A stretch of 64,000 nucleotides of DNA from Hemibagrus wyckioides. Its lineage: Eukaryota > Chordata > Actinopteri > Siluriformes > Bagridae. Of this stretch, positions 22,947-36,200 are shown in pieces (the first letter of the stretch is position 1; each line of letters opens with the position of its first letter). Where the stretch lies: positions 4,713,417 through 4,777,416 of the forward strand of contig NC_080729.1 of NCBI RefSeq assembly GCF_019097595.1. Direction: 5' to 3'. Below the pieces are notes generated by a model. It did not search any database. It was not told the origin of the DNA and worked only from the letters and a program-made list of their open reading frames with translations. The position numbers and the translations under genes are program-made.

Positions 22947-23494
22947 TAACTAAATCTGTACTATAGCAGAGTTATCGGCATAACATGGCGCATGGCAAAT
23001 GATATTTTTCATGAAGAAAACTTTTGACTTATAACATGAAAGCTCATCAGAGGAAATGAGAAGACTAGCTGCATCCTTAATGGGAATTCAGAAATTGGCA
23101 GGAATGTTAGCCCAACAAGCAGCAGGCTAGACAGCTAGCTGATGGGCGATCAGTGAGTGCGGCTTCTTCGGGATCTAAATAAAATATCTGGTCATATTAT
23201 GTCTGAAATGTCAGTTACATGAGCTCTGATATTCTTGTTAAATGTTGAAAAGTGGTGGCAAGTTTTAAAATCTGGTCCATTAAAAATGAAGAAGAAATAG
23301 AATAAAGAATAAAAAAATAAGTTAATAAATAAATAAAAAACATCACTGGATATTTTCCTAAAATGAAACCTAAAGAATCATGCAACATAATGTATTTCTT
23401 CATATTTCACAGTATTTCTTACACAGCAAATCAAATCATTGATTGGTAACAAAGATCAACTAAAACAGCTCTCTACAGACAAAACAGAACTTAC

Positions 23495-23640
23495 CAGCAA
23501 TATATGGCTCACTTTCCAAAACCCAGTAAATGGAGATTCTCTGCTGTATAACTTGGCTGCTTTATAGCTCTGATGTTTGGCTCGAACCGAGAACGTTGGC
23601 AGGTCTTCCTCACTGTCTCTCTTCCGGTGGCTACAGTGTG
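23495..23640 (-). other. neu3: Probable 5' untranslated first exon of neu3
   Basis: On the minus strand a standard donor, GCTG/gtaagt, ends an ATG-free segment at 23495. The next downstream acceptor is at 22134, just before the coding start. The 5' edge at about 23640 is a guess because no TATA box or other clear start was found. The exon was inferred from splice sites only. Confidence 0.4.
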
Positions 23641-24236
23641 AGTGAAAGACTGTTAAAGTGTCATGTGTCTAGTCTGTTAAAAAAAAAAAAGAGTCGCCTC
23701 TAACAAATATTTATTTCCTGTTGTGTGCAAAACTTTCTTGTGCACTATTAATATCAATTCCTCTTATACTGTATGTCTTGTATGCAAGAATGATATGAAA
23801 TCATGATCTAAGCCAATAGTAATAGAGATTGAGTCAGACAATATTGCACATCATTTTTAGACATAGATGAATATGATATATCATTGTTATCCGTATCCCA
23901 GTATAACCCAGCATAGCTTTAACATTTACACTGAAATGTCTTCTTCTTTTGTTGATTCCTTGGAACATTGTCTGAAAAGGCAAAAGGATGTTGAGTAATC
24001 AATCCCAAAATGTCTAAATGACTTCCTGTAATCTCTATAATGTACCAAACAGTACAGGTTATTAGTTTAAATGCGCATCGTACTTTCATGTCGCATCTGA
24101 AAGATAGAGAGAGACGAAAAGCAGACTTACTAACAGATAGATCTTCAGTGGTTAATAGACTTTGACAGCTATTTGAGGGTGTGATGTTGAAAGCATGCAA
24201 AATGTGTGTATGTGTGTGTAGGGGATAGTTTGTGAA

Positions 24237-24283
<47 letters not shown>

Positions 24284-24403
24284 AACTACACAATACCATT
24301 TTGCATGACCATGTGCATTAAAGGCCTAGTCAGTGTCCTGAACCACTGACCCAGAAATGAGCTCAACTCATCAAAGCTACAGTGTGTGTGTGTGTGTGTG
24401 TGT

Positions 24404-24447
<44 letters not shown>

Positions 24448-26123
24448 TGTTTCCATTGCCCGGTTTTTCCACAGTCAGTCACAACTGATCTGCCACACAC
24501 CCCATATCTACCTAATGCTAGTCTGCTAACAAAAATAAGAGCATTATCAAATCAGCTAACGATTTATTTTGTGCCATTGTTTCTGTAGCTTGTTTCTTTC
24601 TGGGTTTTTTTTTTGTTTTTTTTCCAAAAGGACCTGATGAAAATGATGCTCTAGGAAAGTTCACAGCTGTCCCATGTTCATATATAATTCATGTTTCGTG
24701 AAAACAGTCAAACAGAAACCCTGTACATGTTTTACACAAAGAGGGACAACACACCACTTTATTATTATTCGAACAGTTCTGTGGAGGGAAAAAAACAGAC
24801 CTAAAACTGAAGTGAGAAGCTTCCTGAAAGAGAACTGCGACTTTTCTTATCGAGTTCCTGCACTGCATCTAGTTACATGAACAGTTACTTAAATCTAAAA
24901 TACCAACAGTGATGCAAACCTCATATGGAGAATCTTAACTTATTCCATCATTCTGCTAAAGTAAAGAAAAAACAACAACAAGCAAACATCACACATAAAT
25001 ACATTATGTCCCATAAATATAATATCATTTTTTGCACTGATTTCAACGATCTCACCAGTGTTTTATTCATAACTAGTCAGTTTGCTTCACTGTAGAATTT
25101 ATGGTTTAGTTAATGACTTGATTCAACGATCACAGATTAATCAGCTTTGTCAGGGACATTAAAGTGCATTCCAGACCATATCACACTGGATTGTAGCCCA
25201 TATGTCGCTATGCACAATGTCTCAGCCCCCCTCCTCTATCCTGTCATTCAAAGGAAAGGCACCATTATAAAATCATCACTTAACGAATGTTTGTGTTGTA
25301 CTGACACTGACATCATAGTGTATGTGTGTGTTTGTGTGCTACTGCTACGAGACTGTCGTGAAGCCTGGTGCGGTGCTCACAGGGGTTTCATCCATCTTGT
25401 TAAAATCTGAATACTTAGCAGGTTTCAGCAGTAAACATTGTAATATATTTTCAATATATCCCAAGGCTTTTCAATAGAAATTGCAATCCAGGTCATGTCG
25501 AATGTCTCAGCAGGAAAAGGCATGTTTATCACAGCAGTTTCTTGCCAGTTCACATGTCTGGATCCCAGTGACATGTTATTTGACATTACGTGTGAATTAC
25601 ACAGTGTTTAAAAACTGGCCGTGCTGCCAGGAATGAAAATATTACATCATTGGTGTTATTACCTTGTATGTCTAAGGAACAGGGCATACAGTATAATATC
25701 TTTTCAGTTTTGAATGTTTAATCCTTAAATTATACATAAAAGATACAGTTACTGCAAGGTTATTATTTATTTATTAGACATACAACTTGTTTTTCATTCT
25801 AGTAACAATCCATGAAAGTTTAATAGTGGACCCTGAATGTTCCATTTTAAAGGGAAGAGCTTATGTTAATGCAGAAATATTGTGTTTGATAATACACACT
25901 TATAAGCTACAGCTTTAATCTATGCGGACAAACAAGGTGTGCCGAATAAAGTAAGTGTACAGTGTTTAAAAAGCCAGCAACACTGCTGTGTATGACACAT
26001 CCCTACCAGCACCACATTAATGACCATGTTGAATGCTTCTACGCTGGGATAACAAATAGCAGCTGGTCCTTTGTGGTCCTATGGTGGCTTCCTTCCATTA
26101 AGGAAGGTCCAGGGGCCTTATGG
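23641..26123. other. Intergenic DNA between neu3 and wdr53
   Basis: The two genes diverge from here. There are GA and GT/GA simple repeats at about 24236-24282 and 24382-24446. No gene or promoter is recognised; the open frames are short and repeat-derived. Confidence 0.5.
24382..24446. repeat. (GT)n(GA)n compound microsatellite
   Basis: A GT run directly joined to a GA run. A separate GA run with one interruption lies at about 24236-24282. Confidence 0.9.
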
Positions 26124-26640
26124 CAACCAATCAGGCATAACATTATGAGCAGTGACAGGTGAAGTGAATAACACTGATTATCTCCTCATCATGGCACCTG
26201 TTAGTGGGTGGGATATATTAGGCAGGAAGTGAACAAGTTGATGTGTTAGAAGCAGGAAAAATGGACAAGCGTAAGGATCTGAGTGAATTTGACAAGAGGC
26301 AAATTGTGATGGCTAGACGACTGGATCAGAGCATCTCCCTTGTGGAGGTGTTCCTGGTCTGCAGTGGTCAGTATCTATCAAAAGTGGCCTAAGGCAGGAA
26401 CAGTGACAGGGTCATGGGTGGTCAAGGCTCATTGATACACGTGGGGAGAGAAGGCTGTCCCGTGTGATCCGATCCAACAGACGAGCTACTGTTGCTCAAA
26501 TTGCTGAAGAAGTTGATACTGGTTCTGATAGAAAGGTGTCAGAATACACAGTGCATGACGGGTCAGGGCTGTTTAGGCAGCAAAAGGGGGACCAACACAA
26601 TAATAGGCAGGTGGTGATAATGTTATGCCTGTTTGGTGTG
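26124..26640 (+). mobile_element. Internally deleted Tc1-like element, second family
   Basis: The ends CAATCAGGCATAACATTATG and ATAATGTTATGCCTGTTTGG are inverted repeats. The plus strand reads [21 protein letters not shown] near 26260, the start of a transposase DNA-binding region, and later RSNRRATVAQIAEEV. It then jumps at about 26560 to the last residues of the protein. The catalytic core is lost. It is related to the copy at 13351, but the deletion is different. Confidence 0.78.
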
Positions 26641-26999
26641 CATGGTAGTTTGACCTGATAAAATCCCCAGCAAGTGCAGGTATTAACTAAACAAACCGAT
26701 TGGTTGTGTGGGTTTATTATTACCGCGGTGTAAGTCACAAGCACCATTACGAAATCTGACACATTTATTATTGAATTTTCATAGTTTTTAGCCTGTTTGA
26801 CTGGTCACTTGAATTAAACGGGATTTGGACCTGTTTATGTTCTCTCAGAGGAATGTCCAGGAATAAAAAGCTTTCTGGCTACAATAAACAGCCAAAATAT
26901 GACTGTTGAAATTTAAATAATGATCGAATATTTGCATATTTTGATTATTTCTTAATGACTACGAGGGCTGTTAAGTTTTATCTTAGTTAATTGACTGCA

Positions 27000-27160
27000 A
27001 AATGTTTGCTAACACCACTGCGCTTTTCAGACGCGCTGGCGATTGCGTCATCAAAGCGCGACGTTTCCATCTTCGCCGCACGTGTGCAGGAACCATCAGT
27101 TATCGTATTTATTTTTGAGTAATATATATATATATATATATTTGCTATCGACATGTTTCA
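27000..27160 (+). promoter_or_regulatory. Candidate wdr53 promoter and first exon
   Basis: A small CpG-containing patch at 27025-27095 (GACGCGCTGGCGATTGCGTC, AAAGCGCGACG and CGCCGCACGTG) stands out from AT-rich surroundings. It includes a CACGTG E-box and a CCATCTT motif like a YY1 core. It is followed by two possible splice donors, at 27162 and 27209. A transcription start here is an inference from composition and position. Confidence 0.45.
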
Positions 27161-27861
27161 GGTAAAGGATTGAAAGACTTTCTGGATTAATACGTCCATT
27201 GATTTCAGGTAAATTCACTTCGAACTTGGTGTTAATGTGTTGTTATTTGGCTTGACTAACAAATTGGCTAATAACAAATTAGCAGGTCCGTTTAACTGAC
27301 TATTTCTTTCATTTTTCTAATGATAAAATGGAGCTAGGTGGTGTAGTGACGCGAAGGAATTGTTTTTTTTTTTCAGTTTTATGGTGTTACTTTCTTAGCA
27401 AGTTAACCTTTATTATTTTATTGTACGCAAGTAAACTTTCTCAGACGTTTCAAAACATACTGCATGACCTACATCCGGGTACTTAGCCCCGTATTGTTTA
27501 TTTAATCTACAAGGCAGAATGTTTATTTAAAATTTAACCCAAGTTTCTTAAAACAAACTCGTTATTCTGGAGTCCAGTGTCCTTAACAGCAACCAAATAA
27601 AACAAAGAAAAGTTCAGACAGGTTTAAAGTCCAGTGTCCAGAGCTATCAAATGTACCACGTGACCCATAACAGAAAATATTGACCTTACATTGAACTTGA
27701 GAAGGCTATAAAAGTCCACAGAAATATTGAAAATAGTCAGAGCTGAAAATGAAGTAAAGTCCTACATTGATGTTGCATGCAGAAGAATACATTTTGTCAG
27801 TGTCATCTTTAGTGAGGATGTTTATAAGGATACTTCTTCCCAGTACAGGTCAGTAAGCAGC

Positions 27862-30800
27862 ATGGCACAGTCCTGGTCTGCAGGCCACACTGCTCCGGTG
27901 TTGTGTATTGGAGCTGCAGCAGGAGCCGACGGATTTCTGGCCTCAGGGGCCGAAGGAGGCGAGGTGACGGTGTGGACTCAAGAAGGGACGCCTCTCTCAC
28001 AGCTGCGTTTGACCTCTCAGGATGACGTCACGTGTACAGTTTTCTCCAACACATCACCGGGGCTGTTGTACGTGTCTCATGGTGAGACAGTGAGCATCCT
28101 GGACCCACGCAATCTGAAGAAGCCTGCGGAGGAACTCAAGGATGTGGGCGAGGACGAGATCAACTCGCTTTCAGTGAGCGAAACGGGCGCCTCGCTGGCA
28201 CTGGCCGACGATTCTGGGGCTGTCAGGGTGGTGGACTTACAGACGGGTAAAGTGAGCCGCACGCTGCGCAAACACACCAACATCTGTGCTTCTGTCGCTT
28301 TCCGACCCCAGAGGCCGCAGAGCCTCGTGTCTGCCGGCTTGGACATGCAGGTGAGAGACACAGATTTTACAAGAAGACAAAAATACAAGAAAAAAACTAA
28401 AGATAGGGTGAACAAATCAATATCACAGGAAAAGCAGATTCTGTAATTATGTGAATCAGTACATGGTCTGGCAGTTAGCATGGACTGTGTTTCCGGGGCT
28501 TATTAATTCACTTGAACAGACTCTAGGCAGTAATTCCATAATTAGGGAAATGATGGGACATGGGAAAGGTGACTGCAGTGCAGCACAAAAACATTATAAA
28601 TTGAACAACCAGCACAGCGCACACGCTTTTATTTAAACAGGGGCAAACCAGGAGTTAACCAAACTCGAAGCATTTAACACTTTCCTTTAGACTTTTCTAA
28701 AAAGCCACAAAAATCACCAGAGATGATTCGGACAGGCTAAAGGCTTTCATACACTACATTAGATGCCACTTTTTTGCCTAATTAATCAGACAAGCACAAT
28801 GAGCTAGCTAATTTGTTCACCACTGACTTAAAAAATGAACAAACGGGATGTTTTCTGTGTCTGACCAACGTGACCGAAACGTTCACGGAGGCCTGTGTTT
28901 ACAAGAGCTCGAGCCGGTCTAGATATTTACAGACTGTAAGTTATAAAACTTGAACAAAGCCGAGTCAATTGCCAAGATGATGCTTTGTTAACATCCTACT
29001 TATTGGAAATCTGCTTTATATAACCATAATAGGAGGCCGAAAGTCCTTATCTCACCACAGCTGTGGTTTGTTTAACTTAACCCATTTCTGTCCTGGAATT
29101 TCATCCTTGAGGGTCTCTGCCTTGAAATAAAACACATGTTAGGTCCGGCAAGGTGCACAGAGACTATTAGACATTTGAGAGAATTGTACGGAGATGATGA
29201 AGATCAAGATGATAACAGCGATGAGGTTAAATCTGGTGCGAGGTCAGAGACTCGCACCTCGTATATATCTGACTTGGATACGGCTAATAACTTTCCTTGC
29301 TTTCTAATGTTTAGTAAACAATTTGGATTGAGCAGTCAAACAGCATGTAGTTATACAGCTTAAATTTAACACTTATTTAGAATCAATGTTGATATCTTGC
29401 ATACAAATCCCAACAAAACAGTAACTATGTTTACTACAACCAAATGTCTGATACACTATATTGCCAAAAGTTTTGGGACTTCTGCCTTTACATGCACATG
29501 AAAGTAATATGAAGTTGTCCCGCCCTTTACAGTTTCAGCTTTTTTGGGAAGGCTTTCCACAAGGTTTAGGAGTGTGTTTATGGGAATTTTTCTCTAGAAG
29601 CACATTTGTGAGGTCAGGCACTGATGTTGGATGAGGAGGTCTGGCTCGCAGTCTCCACTCTAATTCACCCCAAAGGTGTTCTATCAGGTTGAGGTCAGGA
29701 CTCCATCCATGTCTTTATGGACCTTGCTTTGTGCACTGGTGCCCAGTCATGTTGGAACAGGGGTCATCCCCAAACTGTTCTCACAAAGTTGGGAGCATGA
29801 AATTGTCTTGGTATGAAGCTGAAGCATTAAGAGTTCCTTTCACTGGAACTAAGGGGCCGAGCCCAACCCCTGAAAAACCTGGATTCAGTGATTTGGAGGG
29901 GTGTCCCAAAACTTGTGGCAATATAGTGTATTGTGCAACTGTCATGAGTAGTTTTCTTACTAGGAAGCTGCACACGAAATACAGGCATCACTGCAGCTTT
30001 GCTGCCCTTTAGTGGTGCACATGGGTCACAGCAGTTAAAACCAACTGTTTAAACACGGTCACTCCTTCTGGATTCACTGGAATGACATTTTATTGATTTA
30101 TATGCATTTATTGCATGATGCAAAAGCTATGATCTGTCCAAGCAGAAAGAACGATAATAATAATAAAATAATGTCAAGAGACTCACTAATGGATGATTTG
30201 TCCTGAACAGATGTGGCTACTTTTCTAAATTAATGTCTTTTCAGTTTCTTAAAAATGTCCCTGGCTGACAATGAGCTTGAATAGAGTTAATCCCATGCAG
30301 TGTGTTTTTTCACAGTTCTCTCTCTCTCTATCTCTCTCATCATCCAGCTGATGCTGTGGAACCTGCAGAAAGCTCGTCCAGTGTGGATCTACAGCCTGCA
30401 GGAATCGGTGGAGGAGGAAGAGAGATCCCAGCAACGAGCCGGTCAGCTCTTTAACCCGCCTCTGGCTCACTGCGTCAGTGTCGCAGCGTGTGGAAACGTT
30501 TTGGCGTGTGCCGCAGAGGACGGGCGCGTGCACCTCGCCCGCGTGGGTGCAGGCTCCAGACTCGAGCAGCAGGGGGCGATAAAGGCTCACAGTCAGGGAG
30601 CTTCTCAGGCTCACTTCCTCAACTTCATGCCTCATCCTTACTGGCTGGCCACCGGGGGCAACGACGGAGTAGTGGCATTGTGGGATTTGAGCGAGGAGCC
30701 TGTAGTGGCAGGAGAGGTCAAGGTCAAAGCTCAACGCAGGAAGCCCAAAAACAGGAAGTCAAAGCCTGCAAGTCATGAAGCTGAAGAGGCAAAGAGAAGC

Positions 30801-30986
30801 GAAGAGGAGCTTGCAGAGGAGGCTAGAAGTATCGACCCGAATCGCACGAAGATGCCGTTGAAACTGAAGTTCGTTCACGAGGAGAAGGTGAACTGGGTGT
30901 GTCCGGCTCTTCTGAAAGGACAGCCTAGCTTACTTGTGGCGGATCAGAGCACCAGTTTATCGGTGTACTCTCTGTCTGGGCTTTAG
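27862..30986 (+). CDS. wdr53: WD repeat-containing protein 53
   Basis: Exons 27862-28350 and 30348-30986 join in phase 0 to give 375 residues (human WDR53 is 358). The start ATG is in the context AGCAGCATGGC, just after possible acceptors at 27843 and 27860. The protein is a WD40 propeller. The human protein is reported as a possible substrate adaptor of DDB1-CUL4 ligases, but its function is little known. Matches to WDR53 include PVLCIGAAAG and LASGAEGGEVTVW near the N terminus, HTNICASVAFRPQRPQSLVS ahead of the splice, LWNLQKARPVWI after it, LATGGNDGVVALWD, and KVNWVCPALLKG with LLVADQSTSLSVYSL at the end. Blade-ending W-D/W-N pairs are visible. A lysine-rich linker (KAQRRKPKNRKSKP) replaces part of the last blades, as in the mammalian protein. 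A Tc1 derivative lies in the single coding intron. Confidence 0.92.
28351..30347 (+). other. wdr53 intron
   Basis: A 1997-bp intron with GTGAGA donor and TCATCCAG acceptor after a TCTC-rich tract. It contains a short Tc1 derivative at 29454-29928 and otherwise nothing recognised. Confidence 0.85.
29454..29928 (-). mobile_element. Internally deleted Tc1-like element (short derivative 3)
   Basis: It begins CACTATATTGCCAAAAG after TA and ends GTGGCAATATAGTG before TA. It is more eroded than the copy at 22399, with several small deletions in the transposase remnant. The internal junction near 29877 is at the same place as in the other short derivatives. Confidence 0.85.
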
Positions 30987-31541
30987 CAGCATTTTCTCCT
31001 CCAGCAGTGTGGGAACAGAACTGTGTTTAGCTTTATTTATTTGCCTTGTGGTTAAACAAAGGGTGCTTGTAAAATACAGAGCAAGTCAGACTGAATTGAT
31101 GGTTTTGTGCCTGTTTATCGTGTGTGTGTGTGTGTGTGTACTGAAACTCCAGGGCCGGGTCTTCATACATCATTTAAGCAAATCCAACAAGAGATGACGA
31201 GCCAGATTACTAATCATTATAATTCTGTCCTCCAGTTTGTTTATTTAGACACGTTTGAGAGCAGCATTAGTATAGCCGTTTGGAGATAACTGCGCGATCC
31301 TGTGTCGCCAGGAAATGGCGGATATAACCAGACTCGAAACCAGTGGGTCAGCGATCGACTAATGATAAATGTGCAGAAGCGTGAAAATGTTTTATATAAT
31401 GTACAAAGATGAGCGCAGGTTAGTTTAACGTGACCATGGAACGTTAATCAAAGTCAGGAAATCGTAACACAACTTTAAATCATGACACCATGTCGATGTG
31501 ATGTGTGTGTGTGTGGACATCCTACAGGCTTGAACTGTGTC

Positions 31542-31547
31542 AATAAA
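31542..31547 (+). terminator. Probable polyadenylation signal of wdr53
   Basis: AATAAA lies 556 nt after the stop and is followed within 30 nt by a GTG-rich segment (AAGTGTGAGCACACTGG). Another AATAAA is nearby at about 31586. Confidence 0.5.
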
Positions 31548-31760
31548 AAGTGTGAGCACACTGGTCACGTGATGTCATTATGTGAAATAAACTTAAAACA
31601 ATGACATAGAAATTGGGCGTTTTAGACGACTTTGTTATTTATTTACTTTTAACATGTTAAATCTCTGTAGCAGTTTTTTTTTGTAGGTTAAGCCAAACCT
31701 GTTTTATTATATTATGTACATTCAGAACTAAACTTTATCTTCTGTTATCATTTTCCATAG

Positions 31761-31945
31761 TTACATTTCGCAGATGTTCGTATCCAGTGCAATGTACAAT
31801 TTATCTCATTTTACATACCTGAGCAATTGATGGTTAAGGGCCTTGCTCAAGGGCCCAGCAGTGGCAGCTTGGTGGAGCTGGGATTCGAACTCACAACCTT
31901 CCCATCAGTAGGCCAGCACCTTCACCGCTAAGCTACCACCTCCTG
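31761..31945 (-). repeat. tRNA-derived SINE
   Basis: Read on the minus strand, it has GGTAGCTTAGCGGTGAAGG in the A-box position, a clear B box GAGTTCGAATCCC, the CAAGCTGCCACTGCTGGGCC body and the CATCTGCGAAATGTAA tail. It belongs to the family at 11641 and is the best-preserved copy in the window. Confidence 0.8.
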
Positions 31946-33286
31946 TAGCTTAAATCGTATCAAAAAACTATCGCAGTGTATCATTACACCCGTACACTTA
32001 CTTCCTCCATGTTCAGTGGTTTATTATTGCACGAAAACAAGCCCAACTTAGCCCAGGCATGGTGGTTCTTATAGGAACATGATCCTGTAAGTGATGGAAT
32101 TAATGTCACCAACCTGTTTATTATTGTCTCCTCTGCAGCGTTTTATTATTCGCCAGCAATTAGCGTTTTTCACGTATTAATCAATTAACGATACGTCATC
32201 TACTTTATCCACTTATAGATACTTTTTTAGAGCTAATTGTCCAAGGATTGTTATAGTAAGATGAAAGCTGATTGTCGTGTTACTGAGAAAGCAGATGTGT
32301 TTATTAGTCTTCGATGCTGCGGTGCATCCGCTGGAAAATGTCAACGAATTAGCTGTTGCTATGTGGCGTATTAGAATCGGCATATTAATATATTATGATT
32401 GATATAAATAAGTAAATGATTTAGTCAGAACTACTGCTCTTAAAGAAAACGGCTAAGCCGATCAGAGAATTTCAGGAACTCCGCGTGCTATAAATATATA
32501 CGTCTTTGTACGAACTTGCCTTGGCAAACCAAATAGTCAAAAATCCAGTCTAGTTAATTCACTAATCCGTGTATAAAGAACAGGGCTCTGGTCCTCTGAC
32601 GTGGAATTCTGTATGACGAATGGATGGATTAATCTGTCCGAGCGTGTGCTGAATTATCCTCGTTTCGTTCTGAAGCGTCTTTTCCTTCTATTACGGGAGT
32701 TTTGCTGTAACACCGAAGAAGCTTAAGAGAGTAAGACGGTGTTTGTCTGGAGAGCCGGGAGGGAATGATTTAAAGCGGCGAGAAGCATCCTCGGCTAACA
32801 GAGACCCTGAATTGTACCTCATACATCAGGAACAATACTTAAACCTAAAATAACAACAGGAGCTTACTGAAATGAGTTCAGGACACGGGTTAACATGCAA
32901 AAATGGCAGTTTATTTACAGGATTCAGCAGGAGCCCGAGCCTGATGAGTTACCATAATTACACCGTCAGCGTTGGACATATGAGGCACAAAGCAGAGGCG
33001 TGGAGGGAAAAGAAAAACATGCTTTTAACACAGTTAACTCCTGGTACCTTGAAAAATAAATAACAGTTTTATGGTGTTAAATTAAAACCTGTGTAGTCCA
33101 AATAAATAAATCTGTGTGAATGCTTTGGATGAAGGTTCTCACTAAAACTCAAAGACGTAAATAGACTCCAGGTTGAGTCGAGTCTATATAAAAACAAAGA
33201 AGAAGAAAAAAAACAACAATACTGACTAAAAGACATGTAATAAACACTTATACATGACTTCATATATTTCTGACAGTTTTGTCAGT

Positions 33287-36200
33287 TCATAATTTGGCCA
33301 AACTTTTCTCCAAAGCTTCGATGTTGGCGTCTTGGTCATCGTTGTTGCTGCGTGCGCTGCACTCTACAAACTCCACCGGCAGGGGCAGCTGAGAGAACTC
33401 GAAGTCCTTGCCTTTCTTCCCCAGCTGCACCGTGGACCGAACCGAGCCGTCCTGAGAAGTCAGGGCCGCCAATCGAGTCACTCTCAGAGTGGTTCTGTCA
33501 AGATGGACACAAAGGATTATACAGGTCCAGACGTTCTAACTTAATTACTCTGTACAAGCTAGGGGCTGCTTAGAAAGATTAAGCTACTATAAAGAATCTC
33601 GGATTGAAGGATTTCTTCACTATTGTGTGATTTCATCTGTTTAAGAAAGCTCGGCTCGATCTCTGAACTTTAATCTTAGATAGGATCCCTCTCATCCCTT
33701 TATCGAGATAAGATAAGAACTTTATAAATCCAGAAGGAAATCCTTTTGCCAGAGACTGCTTCAGATTACCAGAAAAATAAATAGAAATGAAATATAAATT
33801 AAAAATAAATGAAATAATCTATATATACACACACACACACGAATGTATTCAAAAATATAAACTTAAAAAAAATGAAATATTCTAAATATATTCATATATA
33901 AAATGTATAAGGTGCTAGAATGTTCAGTGTGGTTGCGATTCATGCAAGGGACAATAAAGACTCGTTTTCAGTTTACCAAAATCTTTGAGTATAGTTGAAA
34001 ATGCCGAAAAATCTTTTCAGATCAGATTCGAGATTCTAGTTATTCTTTATAAATGTGTGTGAATGTTGGATGTTTGAGTGGTAAGGGAGGCCAGATTAAG
34101 ATGGTTTGGACATGTTCAGAGTGAGTATATTGGCAGGAGAATGATGGACATGGAGCTGCCAGGCAGGAGGCAGAGAGGAACGCCAAAGAGGAGGTATATG
34201 GGTGTAAAATATGAGGATATGAAGCTAGTGGGTGTGAGTGTTGAGGATGCAGAAAGTATTTAGAAATATAAACACTTACAGCTCTTTCTCCAGCTGCTGT
34301 TGGATCAGTTTGGCTGATTTTGCCATGGCCATGTCTGTAAAGGGCAGGGGGGGGGCAAAGTGGGAGGAGCCAGAGTTTAGATATGCGTCAATACAATCAT
34401 ATTAAAACTCATTTAAAAGTGCATTTTTAATGTGTTTGTGTCGATCTGTACCATTTCTACAGAGTGCACCGAGTGTTCTGGGTCGAATCGGGATTTCCCG
34501 AGACTACGTTTATATCAGTTATACCACAGTGTATGGTGTATATAAATATCTACAGGTTTCCAATCAAAAATGCCTATTTTATTAATAAGTAGTAGTTTTT
34601 AGAAATGCCTAGTTCAACAACAAGACAATTTTTTATATATTGTGTTTCCTAGATCAGGTTTCTAGAAGGATCCTTTTAAGCATTTATGGAAGGAGTCTCC
34701 AGTTTCGGTGCTTTGAAACCGTTCCGAAACAAACTTTCTGTCCTTGTTGTTTTGTTTTGTAGCTACACGTCGTTATGTCGCACCAGGGTCCCGGAGAAAC
34801 GTCTCATTTCACTGTGTCAATTACATATGGTTGAAATGACAATAAAAGCTTCTTGACTTGACTTGGAGAGTGAAAGAGAAAGGAAGCGTGCCCTGAACCC
34901 ATTCAGGGTTCAAAGCTACAAAGACAAATTTTTTTAAGTAATAATAATAACATACGACAGCATACCTTGTTTGTTGCAGGTGACCAGCAAGGCCGGAGAG
35001 TTGTTTATCAGCACGTGGTCCGTCAGGAGGAAGTAAAGAAACTCGGCCACATCCTTTACCTCTTTCTGGAAGGCGGCGCTATCCACCACGAACACGATAG
35101 CTCTGCGGGCACAGAAACAAGCGATCAAGCTCATATACGACTGTAAAGGACAAATGACTTTTTGTGTTCCATATTAATACTGTGTTTACAATTTATATCA
35201 TTTACAGAAAGACTAGTTAAAAGAATTAGTGCATGGAGGCTAACAGCTGCTCAAGCCTGATGCTAAAATGCAGTGGATTCCCAAGAACGCAAGCAACTTG
35301 TTTCTTGCTAGTGTGAACGTATACACACAAACGTTTAAGGATACCTGACTATGTCTTTATTGTACGTCTCATTCAACATATAGTCGTTTTTCCACTAGAT
35401 GATGGAGCATGGCTGTGGGGATTTGTGTTCATTCAGCTACAAAAGCATTAGTGACATGATGATGATGAGGAGGAGGTCTGGGGTTCAGTTGGTGTTGCAG
35501 TTCATTCCAAAATGAGTTCATTAGGGTTGAGTCAGAGCTCTGTACAGGAGTTCCTTTCTCAAACTGTCTGTTTGCTTTGTGCACAGGGGCGTTGTCATTA
35601 CTGTGAAATTTCTAGTAAGAGCAAATTGAAATTCTACACCATACAAAGAACATCCTGTATGTTTTTTTTTGTGTGTCAGGTGTCCACAAACTTTTGGCCA
35701 TTGTAGTGATCCTGTGCGTTCCTGGGACAAGTAGTAAAAGAACAAATCATATAGTTACAGCATTAAGATACACCATTATCCCACGTTGTACTAACTCCTC
35801 TCGAACAAGGTTGTAGCTTCTTAGACCATGTTCTATTTATTCGTCTCACTCCCGAGCTCCCAGCGTGACCTCTTCTGCCTGATCCATCCAGACGCTCTAA
35901 CCCCTGGTTGGAGTCTTGTCGCTTGGTGGTGCTTACTGCTGCTGGGGATAGATCTGCGTGGACAGTCTGTGGCCCAGGGTACCGCTGTGGATAGAGTCCC
36001 CTGAACCACCGTTACATCAGTCAGCTTTCAGCAGGAAGGAATTAGGCTGCGTCTATGTTATCCACGTTATGGTTTTCAATCGCTTCCCAAAAGTTGGTCA
36101 TCCACACTGAAAGGTCTGAAAACGCTTACATTCCTGTACTGCACATGAGCCTTGACCTGCACCATTTCCGCATGGAGTTTATTTACTTTCTGGCTCTTTG

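Larger units (their letters stand above)
30987..33286. other. Convergent 3' flanks of wdr53 and srprb
   Basis: The wdr53 3' UTR probably ends near 31560. A minus-strand SINE is at 31761-31945. The srprb 3' UTR comes in from the right, with a candidate AATAAA on the minus strand at 32915-32910. No other gene is seen. Confidence 0.55.
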
